64,000 nt of DNA, taken from positions 3,162,001 to 3,226,000 of the forward strand of contig NZ_CP029378.1 of the NCBI RefSeq assembly GCF_003268675.1, written 5' to 3'. Positions 43,700 to 51,971 of the stretch are shown here, piece after piece. The notes below the pieces were generated by a model. That model did not search any database. It saw nothing but the letters and a program-made list of their open reading frames with translations, and was not told where the DNA came from. The position numbers and the translations under genes were made by a program. The stretch comes from Streptomyces bacillaris. GTDB taxonomy: Bacteria > Actinomycetota > Actinomycetes > Streptomycetales > Streptomycetaceae. The first letter of the stretch is position 1. Every line of letters starts with the position of its first letter.

Positions 43700-43737
43700 T
43701 GCGGCCCCCGGGGCTCGAAGCGGGGCCGGGGGCCGCA
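43700..43737 (+). terminator. Terminator after the aminopeptidase
   Basis: TGCGGCCCCCGG (43700-43711) pairs perfectly with CCGGGGGCCGCA (43726-43737). Two GATGACCGGTC direct repeats precede it. Confidence 0.8.
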
Positions 43738-43769
43738 TCCCGGGTGCGTCTCTGCCTATCGTGACGGCC

Positions 43770-44720
43770 ATGGACGTGTTCGACGAACTGTTGCAGGGCG
43801 TGCGGGGCCGAGGGGCGGTGTTCGGCCGGTCGGTGCTGTGGCCGCCGTGGTCGCTGCGCTTCACGGACGGGGCCTACCTGACGCTCTGCCTGCCCATGCG
43901 CGGCGCCGGGTGGATCGTGCCGGAGGGCGGTGAGCCGCTGCGGCTGTCGTTCGGGGAGGCCGCGATCGTACGGGGCCCGGCGCCGTTCACCTTCACCGAC
44001 GACCCGGCACGGGCGGACGGCCCGACGGCGGGCGTACGGGAGGTGCACTGGGAGGACGAGGTGCCGCCGCCCTCCGGGCCCGGCCCCGAACTGGCGGGCC
44101 CCACCGTGCTGTTGGCCGCCGCCTACGACGTACGGGCCGAGGTGCCCCGGCGCCTCCTCCAGGCCCTGCCGCCCGCCCTCGTCGTCCCCGACGAGGACGA
44201 CTGCGGGCCGCTGCGGGACTATCTGGTCGCCCAGATCGGCGGTGCGCGGCCCGGTCACCAGATCGTGCTGGACCGGCTGCTCGACTGGATGCTCGTGTGC
44301 ACCCTGCGGGACTGGTTCGACCGCCCGGAGGCCGAGCCGCCCGGCTGGTACGGAGCCCTCGGCGACCCGGTCGCGGGGCCCGCGATCAAGGCGATGCACG
44401 ACGACCCGGCGCACCCCTGGACGACGGCGGAGCTGGCGGCCCGGGCCGGGGTCTCGCGGACGACCCTGGCGAAGCGGTTCACGGAGCTGGTCGGGGACGG
44501 CCCGGTGGCGTATCTGACCGAGTGGCGCATGACCCTCGCCGCCGACCTCCTGACCCGCCCCGAACTGACGGTGGCGGCGGTGGCCCGCCGGGTCGGCTAC
44601 GCGGACGCGTTCGGCTTCAGCGCGGCCTTCAAACGGCTCCGCGGCGAGAGCCCGACCGCCTACCGCCGTGCGGCGACGGCGGCGCGGGGCGAGGGTGGGC
44701 GGAAGACCCCGGCGGGGTGA
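43770..44720 (+). CDS. AraC-family transcriptional regulator with cupin sensor
   Basis: 316 residues from the ATG at 43770 (a GTG three codons earlier is possible; neither has a ribosome site, so the mRNA may be leaderless). The N-terminal ~190 residues form a cupin-like sensor (SLRFTDGAYLTLCLPMRGAGWIVP). The C-terminus has two AraC helix-turn-helix motifs: WTTAELAARAGVSRTTLAKRF and LTVAAVARRVGYADAFGFSAAFKRLRGESPTAYRR (key part: GYADAFGFSAAFKRL). The NmrA-type reductase gene 1.3 kb on is a type often controlled by this regulator class; that link is inferred. Confidence 0.9.
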   Translation: MDVFDELLQGVRGRGAVFGRSVLWPPWSLRFTDGAYLTLCLPMRGAGWIVPEGGEPLRLSFGEAAIVRGPAPFTFTDDPARADGPTAGVREVHWEDEVPPPSGPGPELAGPTVLLAAAYDVRAEVPRRLLQALPPALVVPDEDDCGPLRDYLVAQIGGARPGHQIVLDRLLDWMLVCTLRDWFDRPEAEPPGWYGALGDPVAGPAIKAMHDDPAHPWTTAELAARAGVSRTTLAKRFTELVGDGPVAYLTEWRMTLAADLLTRPELTVAAVARRVGYADAFGFSAAFKRLRGESPTAYRRAATAARGEGGRKTPAG

Positions 44721-44734
44721 GCCGAGGCGTGACG

Positions 44735-45975
44735 TCAGGCCGTGGCCACCGGGATGCCGTCCGGGCGGCCCGCGAGCAGGGCCGCCATGTGGTCCGCGCA
44801 GCGGAGGGCCGCCGTGGCCATGGCGGCCCTGGTCATCCCGGCGATGTGCGGGGTCAGCAGCGCGTTCGGCAGGCCGTGGAGGGGTGAGGCGAAGGCCGCG
44901 TGCTCGTGCTCGAAGGTGTCGACGGCGGCGGCAGCGAGTGGGTGCGCGGGGTCACGCAGGGCGTCGGCGAGCGCCTGCTCGTCGACGATCCCGCCCCGGG
45001 CGGTGTTCAGCAGGATCGCCCCCGGCCGCATCAGCGCCAGCTCCGCCCGGCCGATCAGCCCCCGGGTCTCCGGCGTGAGCGGCAGGTGGAGGGAGACCAC
45101 GTCGCTGGTCGCGAGCAGCTCGGGGAGAGTGGGCACCGGCCGGGGCACCGACGTGGAGGCCGGGACCGGGGCGGGGCAGGGAGCCGACGCGGAAGCCGGG
45201 ACCGGGGCCGGGCAGGAAGCCGACGCGGAGGCGCGGGCCGGGACCGGGGCCGGGCGGGGCGCCGACGCGGAAGCCGGGACCGGGACCGGCCGGGGCGTCG
45301 ACATGGAGGCGCGGGCCGGACGGGGAGCCCGTACCGTGTCCCGGCGCCGCGCGAGGGCCTGGACGTCCATGCCCAGCGCACGTGCCCGCCCCGCCAGGGC
45401 CAGCCCGATCCGGCCCGCGCCGACGATGCCCAGCGTCAGCTCCGAGAGCTCCGGCGGCGGGGCCACGGGCGCCCGCCACTCGCCCCGGTGCGCGGCCGCA
45501 TCGTACGACCGCATGTCCCGTGTCAGCGTGAGCAGTTGGGCCAGGGCGAACTCCGCCACCGCATCCGCGTTGGAGCCGGGGGTGTGGGTGACCGCGACTC
45601 CGTGGCGGGCGGCGGCCGCCAGGTCGACGTGGTCCGTGCCCGCACCGGCCCGGCCGATCACGCGGAGGCGGTGGGCCGGGCCCGGCCCGGCCGCCCCCGC
45701 GAGGAAGGCGGCGCGCAGCGGCACCCCGGCCCGGGACTTCACCGCGTGGTGGCCGAGCCCGTCCCGTACGGCGCCGGCGAGCAGCGCCGCCTCGTCGAAG
45801 GGGTCGAAGTCGGTGAACTCCACCCGGTCGCCCCACTCCGCCCGGACCGCCGCCCGATCGGTCACCCGCCGCAGGTTCAGCGTGACGGCCAGACCGTGGC
45901 CGAGCAGGCGCTCCAGCTCCCGGCCGAGCAACGGGCCGGGGCCGCGTCCACCAGCAGCGCACGGAACTGTTCCAC
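44735..45975 (-). pseudogene. D-isomer 2-hydroxyacid dehydrogenase, frameshifted near its 5' end and with a repeat insertion
   Basis: The main frame shows an NAD-dependent 2-hydroxyacid dehydrogenase: GRAGAGTDHVDLAAAARHGV, LTLGIVGAGRIGLALAGRARALG (Rossmann motif GAGRIG), LLNTARGGIVDEQALADAL and LLTPHIAGMT with the catalytic His. The best start, GTG 45975 with GGGGGAG 6 bp upstream, encodes VEQFRALLVDAAPA in another frame. One missing base near 45932-45938 would join it to LLGRELERLLGHGL. About 65 residues of Ala/Pro/Ser/Val repeats interrupt the NAD domain. The gene may be inactive, or one base may be missing from the sequence. Confidence 0.75.
45141..45330. repeat. Coding minisatellite inside the NAD-binding domain
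   Basis: GC-rich units of about 36-42 bp, resembling GCCGACGCGGAAGCCGGGAC, recur four to five times and encode PVPASASAPRPAPVPA-type repeats. They lie between the Rossmann Arg region (ARRRDT) and TLPELLATSD, where family members have only a short loop. Confidence 0.8.
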
Positions 45976-46043
45976 CGAGCCTCTCCCCCTGACGGACACG
46001 TAAGGCCTGAACCTGCCCTGTGGAACCTACATCCCCCTGCTCG

Positions 46044-46916
46044 TCACCTCCAGGCCCCCTCCGCCGCCGCGTCCCGGAAGACGTCGGACACATCGCGCGG
46101 GGGGCGGCCCAGGGCGCGGTGGACGCCGTCCTTCGGCGGGGCCTCCCGGCTGGTGCGGATCGGGTCCAGGGCGGCCGTCCAGAGGTCGGCCTCCACCTCC
46201 GTCATGCCGCGTACGACCAGCGCGTCCCGGAACGCGGACTCCTCCAGCGGGGCGTAGGCGGCCCGTCGGCCGGACGCCTTCGCGATCTCGTCCAGGACCT
46301 CGGGGACGCTCAGGGCGCGCGGGCCCGACAGTTCGTAGACCTCGCCGTCGTGGCCGTCCTCGGTGAGCGCCGCCACCGCCACCGCGGCGATGTCGTCCAC
46401 GTCGATGTACGCCGCCCGGCCGTCCCCGACGGGGAGGGCGAGTTCACCGTCGCGTACCCCTTCGAGGAAGACGCCCTCGCTGAAGTTCTGGGCGAACCAG
46501 CCGGGGCGCAGGATCGTCCAGGCCAGGCCGGAGGCGCGCACGGCCTGCTCGCCCCGCAGGTGCGGGCCGTCGTCGAGGAGCGGGGAGCCGAAGTAGCCCG
46601 GCACGTCGACGCCTCGCGCCGAGAGCAGCACCAGCCGCCGTACCCCGGCCGCCACGGCCTGCTCGACGAAGGCGGGGGTCGAGGAGGGCTCGGTGTCCAG
46701 CGGGACGATGTAGACGGCGGCGGCTCCCTTCAGGGCGGGCGCCCAGGTGTCCGGGGACTCCCAGTCGAACCGGGTCCCGCCGGACCGCGAGGCCACCCGG
46801 ACCTCCACGCCCAGGTCACGGAGGCGGGCCACCACCCGGCGGCCGGTCTTGCCGGTGCCCCCGAGCACCAGGACGGGGGACGAAGGATGCGCTGCTGCTT
46901 CTGTCGGCTGTGTCAT
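46044..46916 (-). CDS. NmrA/NAD(P)H-binding reductase
   Basis: 290 residues from the ATG at 46916. The N-terminal dinucleotide motif is VLVLGGTGKTGRRVVARL (GGTGKTG), followed by VRVASRSGGTRFDW for NADP recognition. RRLVLLSARGVDVPGYF, WTILRPGWFAQNFSEG and AYIDVDDIAAVAVAAL match atypical short-chain reductases of the NmrA group (QorB-like). These act as NADPH-dependent quinone or enone reductases or as redox sensors. It follows no obvious operon; the AraC regulator 1.3 kb downstream is a possible controller. Confidence 0.9.
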   Translation of the reverse strand: MTQPTEAAAHPSSPVLVLGGTGKTGRRVVARLRDLGVEVRVASRSGGTRFDWESPDTWAPALKGAAAVYIVPLDTEPSSTPAFVEQAVAAGVRRLVLLSARGVDVPGYFGSPLLDDGPHLRGEQAVRASGLAWTILRPGWFAQNFSEGVFLEGVRDGELALPVGDGRAAYIDVDDIAAVAVAALTEDGHDGEVYELSGPRALSVPEVLDEIAKASGRRAAYAPLEESAFRDALVVRGMTEVEADLWTAALDPIRTSREAPPKDGVHRALGRPPRDVSDVFRDAAAEGAWR

Positions 46917-47008
46917 GGCTCCAGCCTCGCCCGGCGGCCCGCACCCCGCCATGGCTCAGCGTCCGGGAGGGATGTCCGGCCGTCCGGCACACGGCCGGGA
47001 CCCGGACC

Positions 47009-47071
47009 GGCGATGCGCGCTTCGGCCGGAGGACGCCCCGGGCGATGCGCGCTCCGGCCCGAGGACGCCCC
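47009..47071. repeat. Near-identical 31-bp direct repeat
   Basis: A 31-bp unit beginning GGCGATGCGCGC occurs at 47009-47039 and 47041-47071 with two to three differences. It lies in the 329-bp divergent gap 46917-47245, upstream of the tandem operator. No gene is seen in the gap. Confidence 0.75.
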
Positions 47072-47130
47072 GGCGCTGCCCACCCCGCCCTCCCGGGGTG
47101 GCGCCCGAGCCTTTGCCTGCACGACCATTC

Positions 47131-47169
47131 CTGACACGTCGTCAGTTCAGTAAACTGACAGAGCGTCAG
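47131..47169. promoter_or_regulatory. Tandem pair of shared palindromic operators
   Basis: CTGACACGTCGTCAG (47131-47145) and CTGACAGAGCGTCAG (47155-47169), both perfect CTGAC-N5-GTCAG, centres 24 bp apart and each followed by TTCA. They lie 76 bp upstream of the acyl-CoA synthetase start. The near two-turn spacing could allow cooperative binding. Confidence 0.85.
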
Positions 47170-47245
47170 TTCATTGTGCCGGTCCCGCAGCACGCCGGGC
47201 GCCGGCCGACGGACCCCATCGAGCAGGACAGGAGTGGGCGGAACG

Positions 47246-49483
47246 ATGCTCGGATCGACTCACGGCACCCTCACCACCGACTTCCGCGCCCGGGTGGTGG
47301 CCTGCGGCGAGGAGCCGCACGCCTCCGTCGTCAGCCTGCCCACCGCCACCCGGCAGGGCGGGCTCGACGTCAGCGGGCGGCCGCTCCAACTGGCCGTGCC
47401 CGACCTGGACCGCTTCTTCCGGCCGCGCTCGGTGGCCGTCGTCGGCGCCTCCGACACCGAAGGGCGGCCCAACGCCGGTATCACCCGCCAGCTCATCGCC
47501 TGGGCCGAGCGGGTCGGGGCGCGGCTGCACCCGGTGCACCCGGCCCGGGAGACCGTGTTCGGGCTGCCCTGCGTGGCCTCGGTGGCCGAGCTGGCCGGGT
47601 TGGACGAACCCGTCGACCTCGCGGTCCTGCTGGTCGCCGACCCGCTCCCGGTCGTCGAGGAGCTGGGCGAGGCCAAGATCCCCTTCGCCGTGGCCTTCGC
47701 CTCCGGGTTCGCGGAGACCGGGGAGGCGGGCGCGGTGGCGCAGGCCCGGCTGGCGGCGGCCGTCGAGCGGTCCGGGGTGCGGCTGCTCGGGCCCAACACC
47801 AACCTGAACGCCTTCGAGCGGTTCCGGGACGACCTGGAGGGCCCCGCCATCGCCCTCATCACCCAGTCCGGGCACCAGGGCCGCCCGCTCCACACCCTCC
47901 AGGAGCTGGGCATCCGCCTCTCGCACTGGGCACCCACGGGCAACGAGGCCGATCTGGAGACCGCCGACTTCCTCGCGTACTTCGCCCAGCGGCCGGAGGT
48001 GGGGGCCATCGCCTGTTACGTGGAGGGGCTCAAGGACGGACGCGCCTTTCTGCTCGCCGCCGACCGGGCCGCCCGCGCGGGGGTGCCGGTGGTGGCGGTG
48101 AAGGTGGGGCGTACGGAGGCCGGGGCCGAGGCCGCCGCCTCGCACACCGGGAAGCTGACCGGGGCGGACCAGGTGGTGGACGCGGCGATGCGGCAGTTCG
48201 GGGTGGTCCGCGTGGACGGTCTCGACGAACTCCAGGACACCGCAGCACTGTTGGCCCGCGCCCGGCCACCGCAGGCCGAGGGCGTCGCCGTGTACTCCAT
48301 CTCCGGCGGCACCGGCGCCCACTTCGCGGACCTCGCCACCGCCGCCGGGCTCGCCCTGCCCGCCCTCTCCGCCGCCAAGCAGGACGAACTGCACACCTGG
48401 ATACCGGGCTACCTCAACGTCGCCAACCCCATCGACAACGGCGGCCACCCGGTCGGGGACTGGCGCGGCCGGAAGATCATCGACGCGATCCTCGCGGACC
48501 CGTCCGTCGGCGTGCTGATCTGTCCGATCACCGGCCCGTTCCCGCCCATGAGCGACCGCCTCGCCCAGGACCTGGTGGACGCGGCCGAGGCCACCGACAA
48601 GCTGGTCTGCGTGGTCTGGGGCTCCCCCGTCGGCACCGAGGACGCCTACCGTACGACCCTCCTCGGCTCCTCCCGCGTCGCCACCTTCCGTACGTTCGCC
48701 AACTGCGTCACCGCCGTGAAGGCCTACCTGGACCACCACCGCTTCGCCTCCGGCTACCGCTCCCCCTTCGACGAGGCCCCCCGCACCCCCTCCCCCTCCT
48801 TCCGCAAGGCGCGCGGCCTGATGCGGCCGGGCCGGCAGCTCAGCGAGCACGCGGCCAAGCAACTGCTGCGCGCGTACGGGATCCGGGTGCCGCGCGAGCA
48901 GCTCGTCACCAGCGCGGCGGGCGCGGTCCGGGCGGCCGGTCCGGTCGGCTACCCGGTCGTGATGAAGGCCTCCGGGCCGCACCTCGCCCACAAGACGGAG
49001 CTGGGCCTGGTGAAGGTCGGGCTCACCTCGGCCAGTCAAGTGCGGGACTCCTATCGCGAGTTGACCGACATCGCCCGGTTCGAGTCGGTGGACCTGGACG
49101 GCATCCTGGTCTGCCAGATGATCGACCGGGGCGTCGAGATGATGGTCGGCGTCACCCACGACCCGCTCTTCGGCCCGACCGTCACGGTCGGGCTCGGCGG
49201 GGTGCTGGTGGAGGTGCTGCACGACACGGCGGTACGGGTGCCCCCCTTCGGCGAGAAGGAGGCCCGGGACATGCTCGGCGAGCTGCGCGGGCGGGCCCTG
49301 CTGGCCGGGGTGCGCGGCGGGGCGCCCGTCGATGTGGACGCCCTGGTGGAGGTGGTGCTGCGGGTCCAGCGGATGGCCCTGGAGCTGGGCGACGACCTCA
49401 CCGAGCTGGACATCAACCCACTGGTGGTGCTGGGGCGCGGGCAGGGCGCGGTGGCGCTGGACGCGCTGGCGGTGTGCCGGTGA
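47246..49483 (+). CDS. ADP-forming acyl-CoA synthetase (acetate-CoA ligase family)
   Basis: 745 residues from the ATG at 47246. Domain order: CoA-binding Rossmann domain (FFRPRSVAVVGASDTEGRPN), succinyl-CoA-ligase-like domains (ALITQSGHQGRPLHTLQELG, with the expected phosphohistidine region) and a C-terminal ATP-grasp domain (YPVVMKASGPHLAHKTELGLV and ELDINPLVVLG). The fused single-chain form activates carboxylic acids with ATP and CoA, releasing ADP and phosphate. The substrate is unknown. It is the first gene of an operon with a crotonase (GTGA overlap), behind the tandem operator, so it belongs to the proposed lipid-catabolic regulon. Confidence 0.9.
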   Translation: MLGSTHGTLTTDFRARVVACGEEPHASVVSLPTATRQGGLDVSGRPLQLAVPDLDRFFRPRSVAVVGASDTEGRPNAGITRQLIAWAERVGARLHPVHPARETVFGLPCVASVAELAGLDEPVDLAVLLVADPLPVVEELGEAKIPFAVAFASGFAETGEAGAVAQARLAAAVERSGVRLLGPNTNLNAFERFRDDLEGPAIALITQSGHQGRPLHTLQELGIRLSHWAPTGNEADLETADFLAYFAQRPEVGAIACYVEGLKDGRAFLLAADRAARAGVPVVAVKVGRTEAGAEAAASHTGKLTGADQVVDAAMRQFGVVRVDGLDELQDTAALLARARPPQAEGVAVYSISGGTGAHFADLATAAGLALPALSAAKQDELHTWIPGYLNVANPIDNGGHPVGDWRGRKIIDAILADPSVGVLICPITGPFPPMSDRLAQDLVDAAEATDKLVCVVWGSPVGTEDAYRTTLLGSSRVATFRTFANCVTAVKAYLDHHRFASGYRSPFDEAPRTPSPSFRKARGLMRPGRQLSEHAAKQLLRAYGIRVPREQLVTSAAGAVRAAGPVGYPVVMKASGPHLAHKTELGLVKVGLTSASQVRDSYRELTDIARFESVDLDGILVCQMIDRGVEMMVGVTHDPLFGPTVTVGLGGVLVEVLHDTAVRVPPFGEKEARDMLGELRGRALLAGVRGGAPVDVDALVEVVLRVQRMALELGDDLTELDINPLVVLGRGQGAVALDALAVCR

Positions 49484-50412
49484 GCGCGGAGCCCGTACGG
49501 ATAGAAGCCGTCAGCCCGGAGCCCGTGAGCGGGGCGGGTCCGGAGCCCGTACGCGGAGACGCTGCGGGCGCAAGGCCGGCGAAGGGAGAAGAGGGGGCGG
49601 AGGGAGAAGAGCGTTCGAAGGACGACACCGTCCTCCACTCCACCACCGCCTCCGGCGTCTCCTGGATCACCCTCAACCGGCCCGAGGCCATGAACGCGCT
49701 CACCCCGGAGCAACGCGAGCGGATCATCGCCCTGCTGGCCGACGCCTCCGCCGACCCCGCCGTCCGGGCCGTCGTGCTCACCGGCACCGGGCGCGGCTTC
49801 TGCGCGGGCGCCGATCTGCGGGGCGCCCCGGACCGGGTGCGCGAGCGGCTTCCCGGGGATGTCGCCCGGACCGTCCGGCTCGGGGCGCAGCGGCTCGTCG
49901 CCGCCGTACTGGACTGCGAGAAGCCGGTGATCGCCGCCGTCAACGGGACCGCCGCCGGGATCGGCGCGCATCTGGCGTTCGCCTGCGATCTGGTCCTGGC
50001 GGCCGACACCGCGAGGTTCATCGAGGTGTTCGTCCGCCGGGGGCTCGTGCCGGACGGTGGCGGCGCCTATCTGCTGCCCCGGCTGGTGGGGCCGCAGCGG
50101 GCGAAGGAGCTGATGTTCTTCGGGGACGCCCTGTCGGCGGCGGACGCGGAGCGGATCGGGCTCGTCAACCGCACGGTCGAAGCAGGGGAGTTGGAGGCGG
50201 TGGCCACCGCGTGGGCCGAGCGGCTGGCCGCCGGGCCGACCCGGGCGCTCGCCCTGACCAAGCAGCTCGTGAACGACGCGCTCACCGGCGACCGGGCGGC
50301 CGCCTTCGCGGCGGAGGCGGCCGCCCAGGAGATCAACATGACCACCCGGGACGCGACCGAGGGCGTCGCCTCCTTCACCGAGCGCCGCACCCCGCGCTTT
50401 CAGGGGCGCTGA
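49480..50412 (+). CDS. Enoyl-CoA hydratase (crotonase family)
   Basis: 310 residues from the GTG overlapping the previous stop (GTGA). The first ~55 residues are a charged, low-complexity extension built from repeats of PEPVRGD-like units. The crotonase domain follows: SWITLNRPEAMNALTPEQRERI, GFCAGADLRG (first oxyanion strand), AAVNGTAAGIGAHLAFACDLVLA (second) and RRGLVPDGGGAYLLPRLVG. The Asp in VPDGGG sits where hydratases have the second catalytic Glu, common in isomerases and variant hydratases. Co-transcribed with the ADP-forming synthetase. Confidence 0.9.
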   Translation: MSAEPVRIEAVSPEPVSGAGPEPVRGDAAGARPAKGEEGAEGEERSKDDTVLHSTTASGVSWITLNRPEAMNALTPEQRERIIALLADASADPAVRAVVLTGTGRGFCAGADLRGAPDRVRERLPGDVARTVRLGAQRLVAAVLDCEKPVIAAVNGTAAGIGAHLAFACDLVLAADTARFIEVFVRRGLVPDGGGAYLLPRLVGPQRAKELMFFGDALSAADAERIGLVNRTVEAGELEAVATAWAERLAAGPTRALALTKQLVNDALTGDRAAAFAAEAAAQEINMTTRDATEGVASFTERRTPRFQGR

Positions 50413-50420
50413 GCGGCCTC

Positions 50421-51704
50421 TCAGGCGTGCTGAGCAGCCACGTACTCCGTCAACGCCCGCCGGTACGCGGCCAGTCGGGAGGTGCGGCCGATGGTGAGGG
50501 CGCCGACCAGCCGCCCGTCCAGGTGGTAGCTGACCTCCAGGCGGCGGGCCTCGCGGTCGCACTCGTGGACCTTCACCGTGTCCCCGAGCGCGGGCAGCCC
50601 CACCGAGCGGAGCCGGACGCCGTGGACGTCGGACCAGAAGGAGGGCACCTCGGCGAAGACCGGGGCCGCCTCGCCCAGCAGCAGCGTACGGGCCGCCGCC
50701 GCGCCCTGCTCGACCGCGCCGGACCAGTGGCCGAGGGCCGGGGCGGCGCCGCCCGCCAGGGGCTGCGGGACCCGGGCCGCGTCGCCCGCCGCGACCACCC
50801 CGGGCACCACAGCGCCGTCCGGGAAGAGGGCGCGCAGCCGGGCGTCGGTGGGCACTCCCCCGGCCGCCTCGATCCCCGACCCGGCCAGCCAGCCGGTCGC
50901 CGGGACCGCGCCCAGGGCCAGCAGCGCGACATCGGCCGCGAGGGTCCGGCCGTCGGACAGCCGGGCGCCGGTGAGCGCGCCGACGGGGGCACCGGGCTCC
51001 GCGACCGCCGCCGACGCGGTGGCCGTACGGAACTCCGCCGCCGACGCGTGGGCCGTACGGAACTCCGCCACCGTGGTGCCCGTCCGCAGGTCGATGCCCG
51101 CCTCCCGGTGGAGCATCCCCATGAACGCGCCCGCCTCCGTGCCGACCGCCCGCTCCAGCGGTACGGCCCCGGCCTCCACGAGCGTGACGTCGAGCCCGAG
51201 CGCCCGGCCGGCCGCGGCGGCCTCGCCGCCGAGGAACCCGGCACCGACCACGAGCAGCTTCCGCCCGGGCGTGAGCGCGGCCCGCAGCGCGGTGGCGTCG
51301 TCGCGCCCGCGCAGGGTGAACACGCCCTGGCCCGGGCCCGGTTCGCCGGGGATCACGCCGGACCGGGCGGCGGCCCCGGTGGCGATCAGCAGACCGTCGT
51401 ACGGGAGGCGGGAGCCGTCGGCGAGGGTGACGATCCGGCTGTCCGGGTCGAGCCCGACCGCGGGGCGCCCCAGCAGCCAGGAGGCCCCGAGGCCGTCGGG
51501 GACCGGGAGCGCGGTGTCGGCCGGGGTGCTGTCGGTGAGGAACTGCTTGGAGAGGGGCGGGCGGTCGTACGGGGCGTGCTGTTCGGCCCCGACGAGGGTC
51601 AGCCTGCCCGTGAACCCCTCGGCGCGCAGCGTCTCGGCCGCCCGCAGCCCCGCCAGCGAGGCCCCGACGATCACGATGTCGCGCGGACGGCCGGTGCCCC
51701 TCAC
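50421..51704 (-). CDS. FAD-dependent ferredoxin reductase
   Basis: 427 residues from the GTG at 51704, overlapping the ferredoxin stop (GTGA). FAD motif DIVIVGASLAGLRAAETLR, NAD motif KLLVVGAGFLGGEAAAAGRALG, ATGAAARSG, and VVAAGDAARVPQPL with the C-terminal reductase domain (FWSDVHGVRLRSVG). This is the class of NAD(P)H-ferredoxin reductase that feeds P450s and Rieske oxygenases. The 3Fe-4S ferredoxin gene directly upstream is its likely partner. No P450 gene lies in the window. An insertion of HASAAEFRTATASAA repeats the segment before it. Confidence 0.92.
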   Translation of the reverse strand: MRGTGRPRDIVIVGASLAGLRAAETLRAEGFTGRLTLVGAEQHAPYDRPPLSKQFLTDSTPADTALPVPDGLGASWLLGRPAVGLDPDSRIVTLADGSRLPYDGLLIATGAAARSGVIPGEPGPGQGVFTLRGRDDATALRAALTPGRKLLVVGAGFLGGEAAAAGRALGLDVTLVEAGAVPLERAVGTEAGAFMGMLHREAGIDLRTGTTVAEFRTAHASAAEFRTATASAAVAEPGAPVGALTGARLSDGRTLAADVALLALGAVPATGWLAGSGIEAAGGVPTDARLRALFPDGAVVPGVVAAGDAARVPQPLAGGAAPALGHWSGAVEQGAAAARTLLLGEAAPVFAEVPSFWSDVHGVRLRSVGLPALGDTVKVHECDREARRLEVSYHLDGRLVGALTIGRTSRLAAYRRALTEYVAAQHA

Positions 51705-51895
51705 GGGGCGGGGGCCACGGTGATGGCGCGGACCGGGCAGGAGGCGGCGGCCTTCTCGATCCTGTCGCGCAGTGCGTCGTCCGGCGCCGGGTCGTACTGG
51801 AGGTACTCGTCGTCGTCGAAGGAGAAGGTCTCGGGAGCCGCGAAGACGCACTGGCCGTGGCTCTCGCAGACGTCCATGTCCACGGTGATCTGCAT
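51701..51895 (-). CDS. [3Fe-4S]-type ferredoxin
   Basis: 64 residues. Cluster ligands C10, C16 and C53 (followed by Pro) with H13 in place of the fourth Cys (CESHGQC) are typical of ferredoxins that serve P450 enzymes in Streptomyces. Acidic surface (DDDEYLQYDPAPDDALRD) suits docking to a reductase. It is the first gene of the pair with the FAD ferredoxin reductase. GTGACTCCGTCAC just upstream of its start is a short dyad of another type than the shared operator. Confidence 0.93.
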   Translation of the reverse strand: MQITVDMDVCESHGQCVFAAPETFSFDDDEYLQYDPAPDDALRDRIEKAAASCPVRAITVAPAP

Positions 51896-51971
51896 GGTGA
51901 CTCCGTCACAGGTAGAACGGTCGGAAACGGCGGAACGGGAGGAGGGAGGGGGCGCGGCGGCCGGGTGGGGG

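Noticed and set aside
46747..49479. Upstream extension of the crotonase frame through the synthetase gene
   Set aside because: Arg/Gly-rich shadow of the synthetase; the GTG at 49480 overlaps the synthetase stop in the usual coupled manner.
51891..51912. GTGACTCCGTCAC dyad before the ferredoxin as an eighth regulon operator
   Set aside because: Arms are GTGAC/GTCAC with a 3-bp spacer, not CTGAC-N5-GTCAG.
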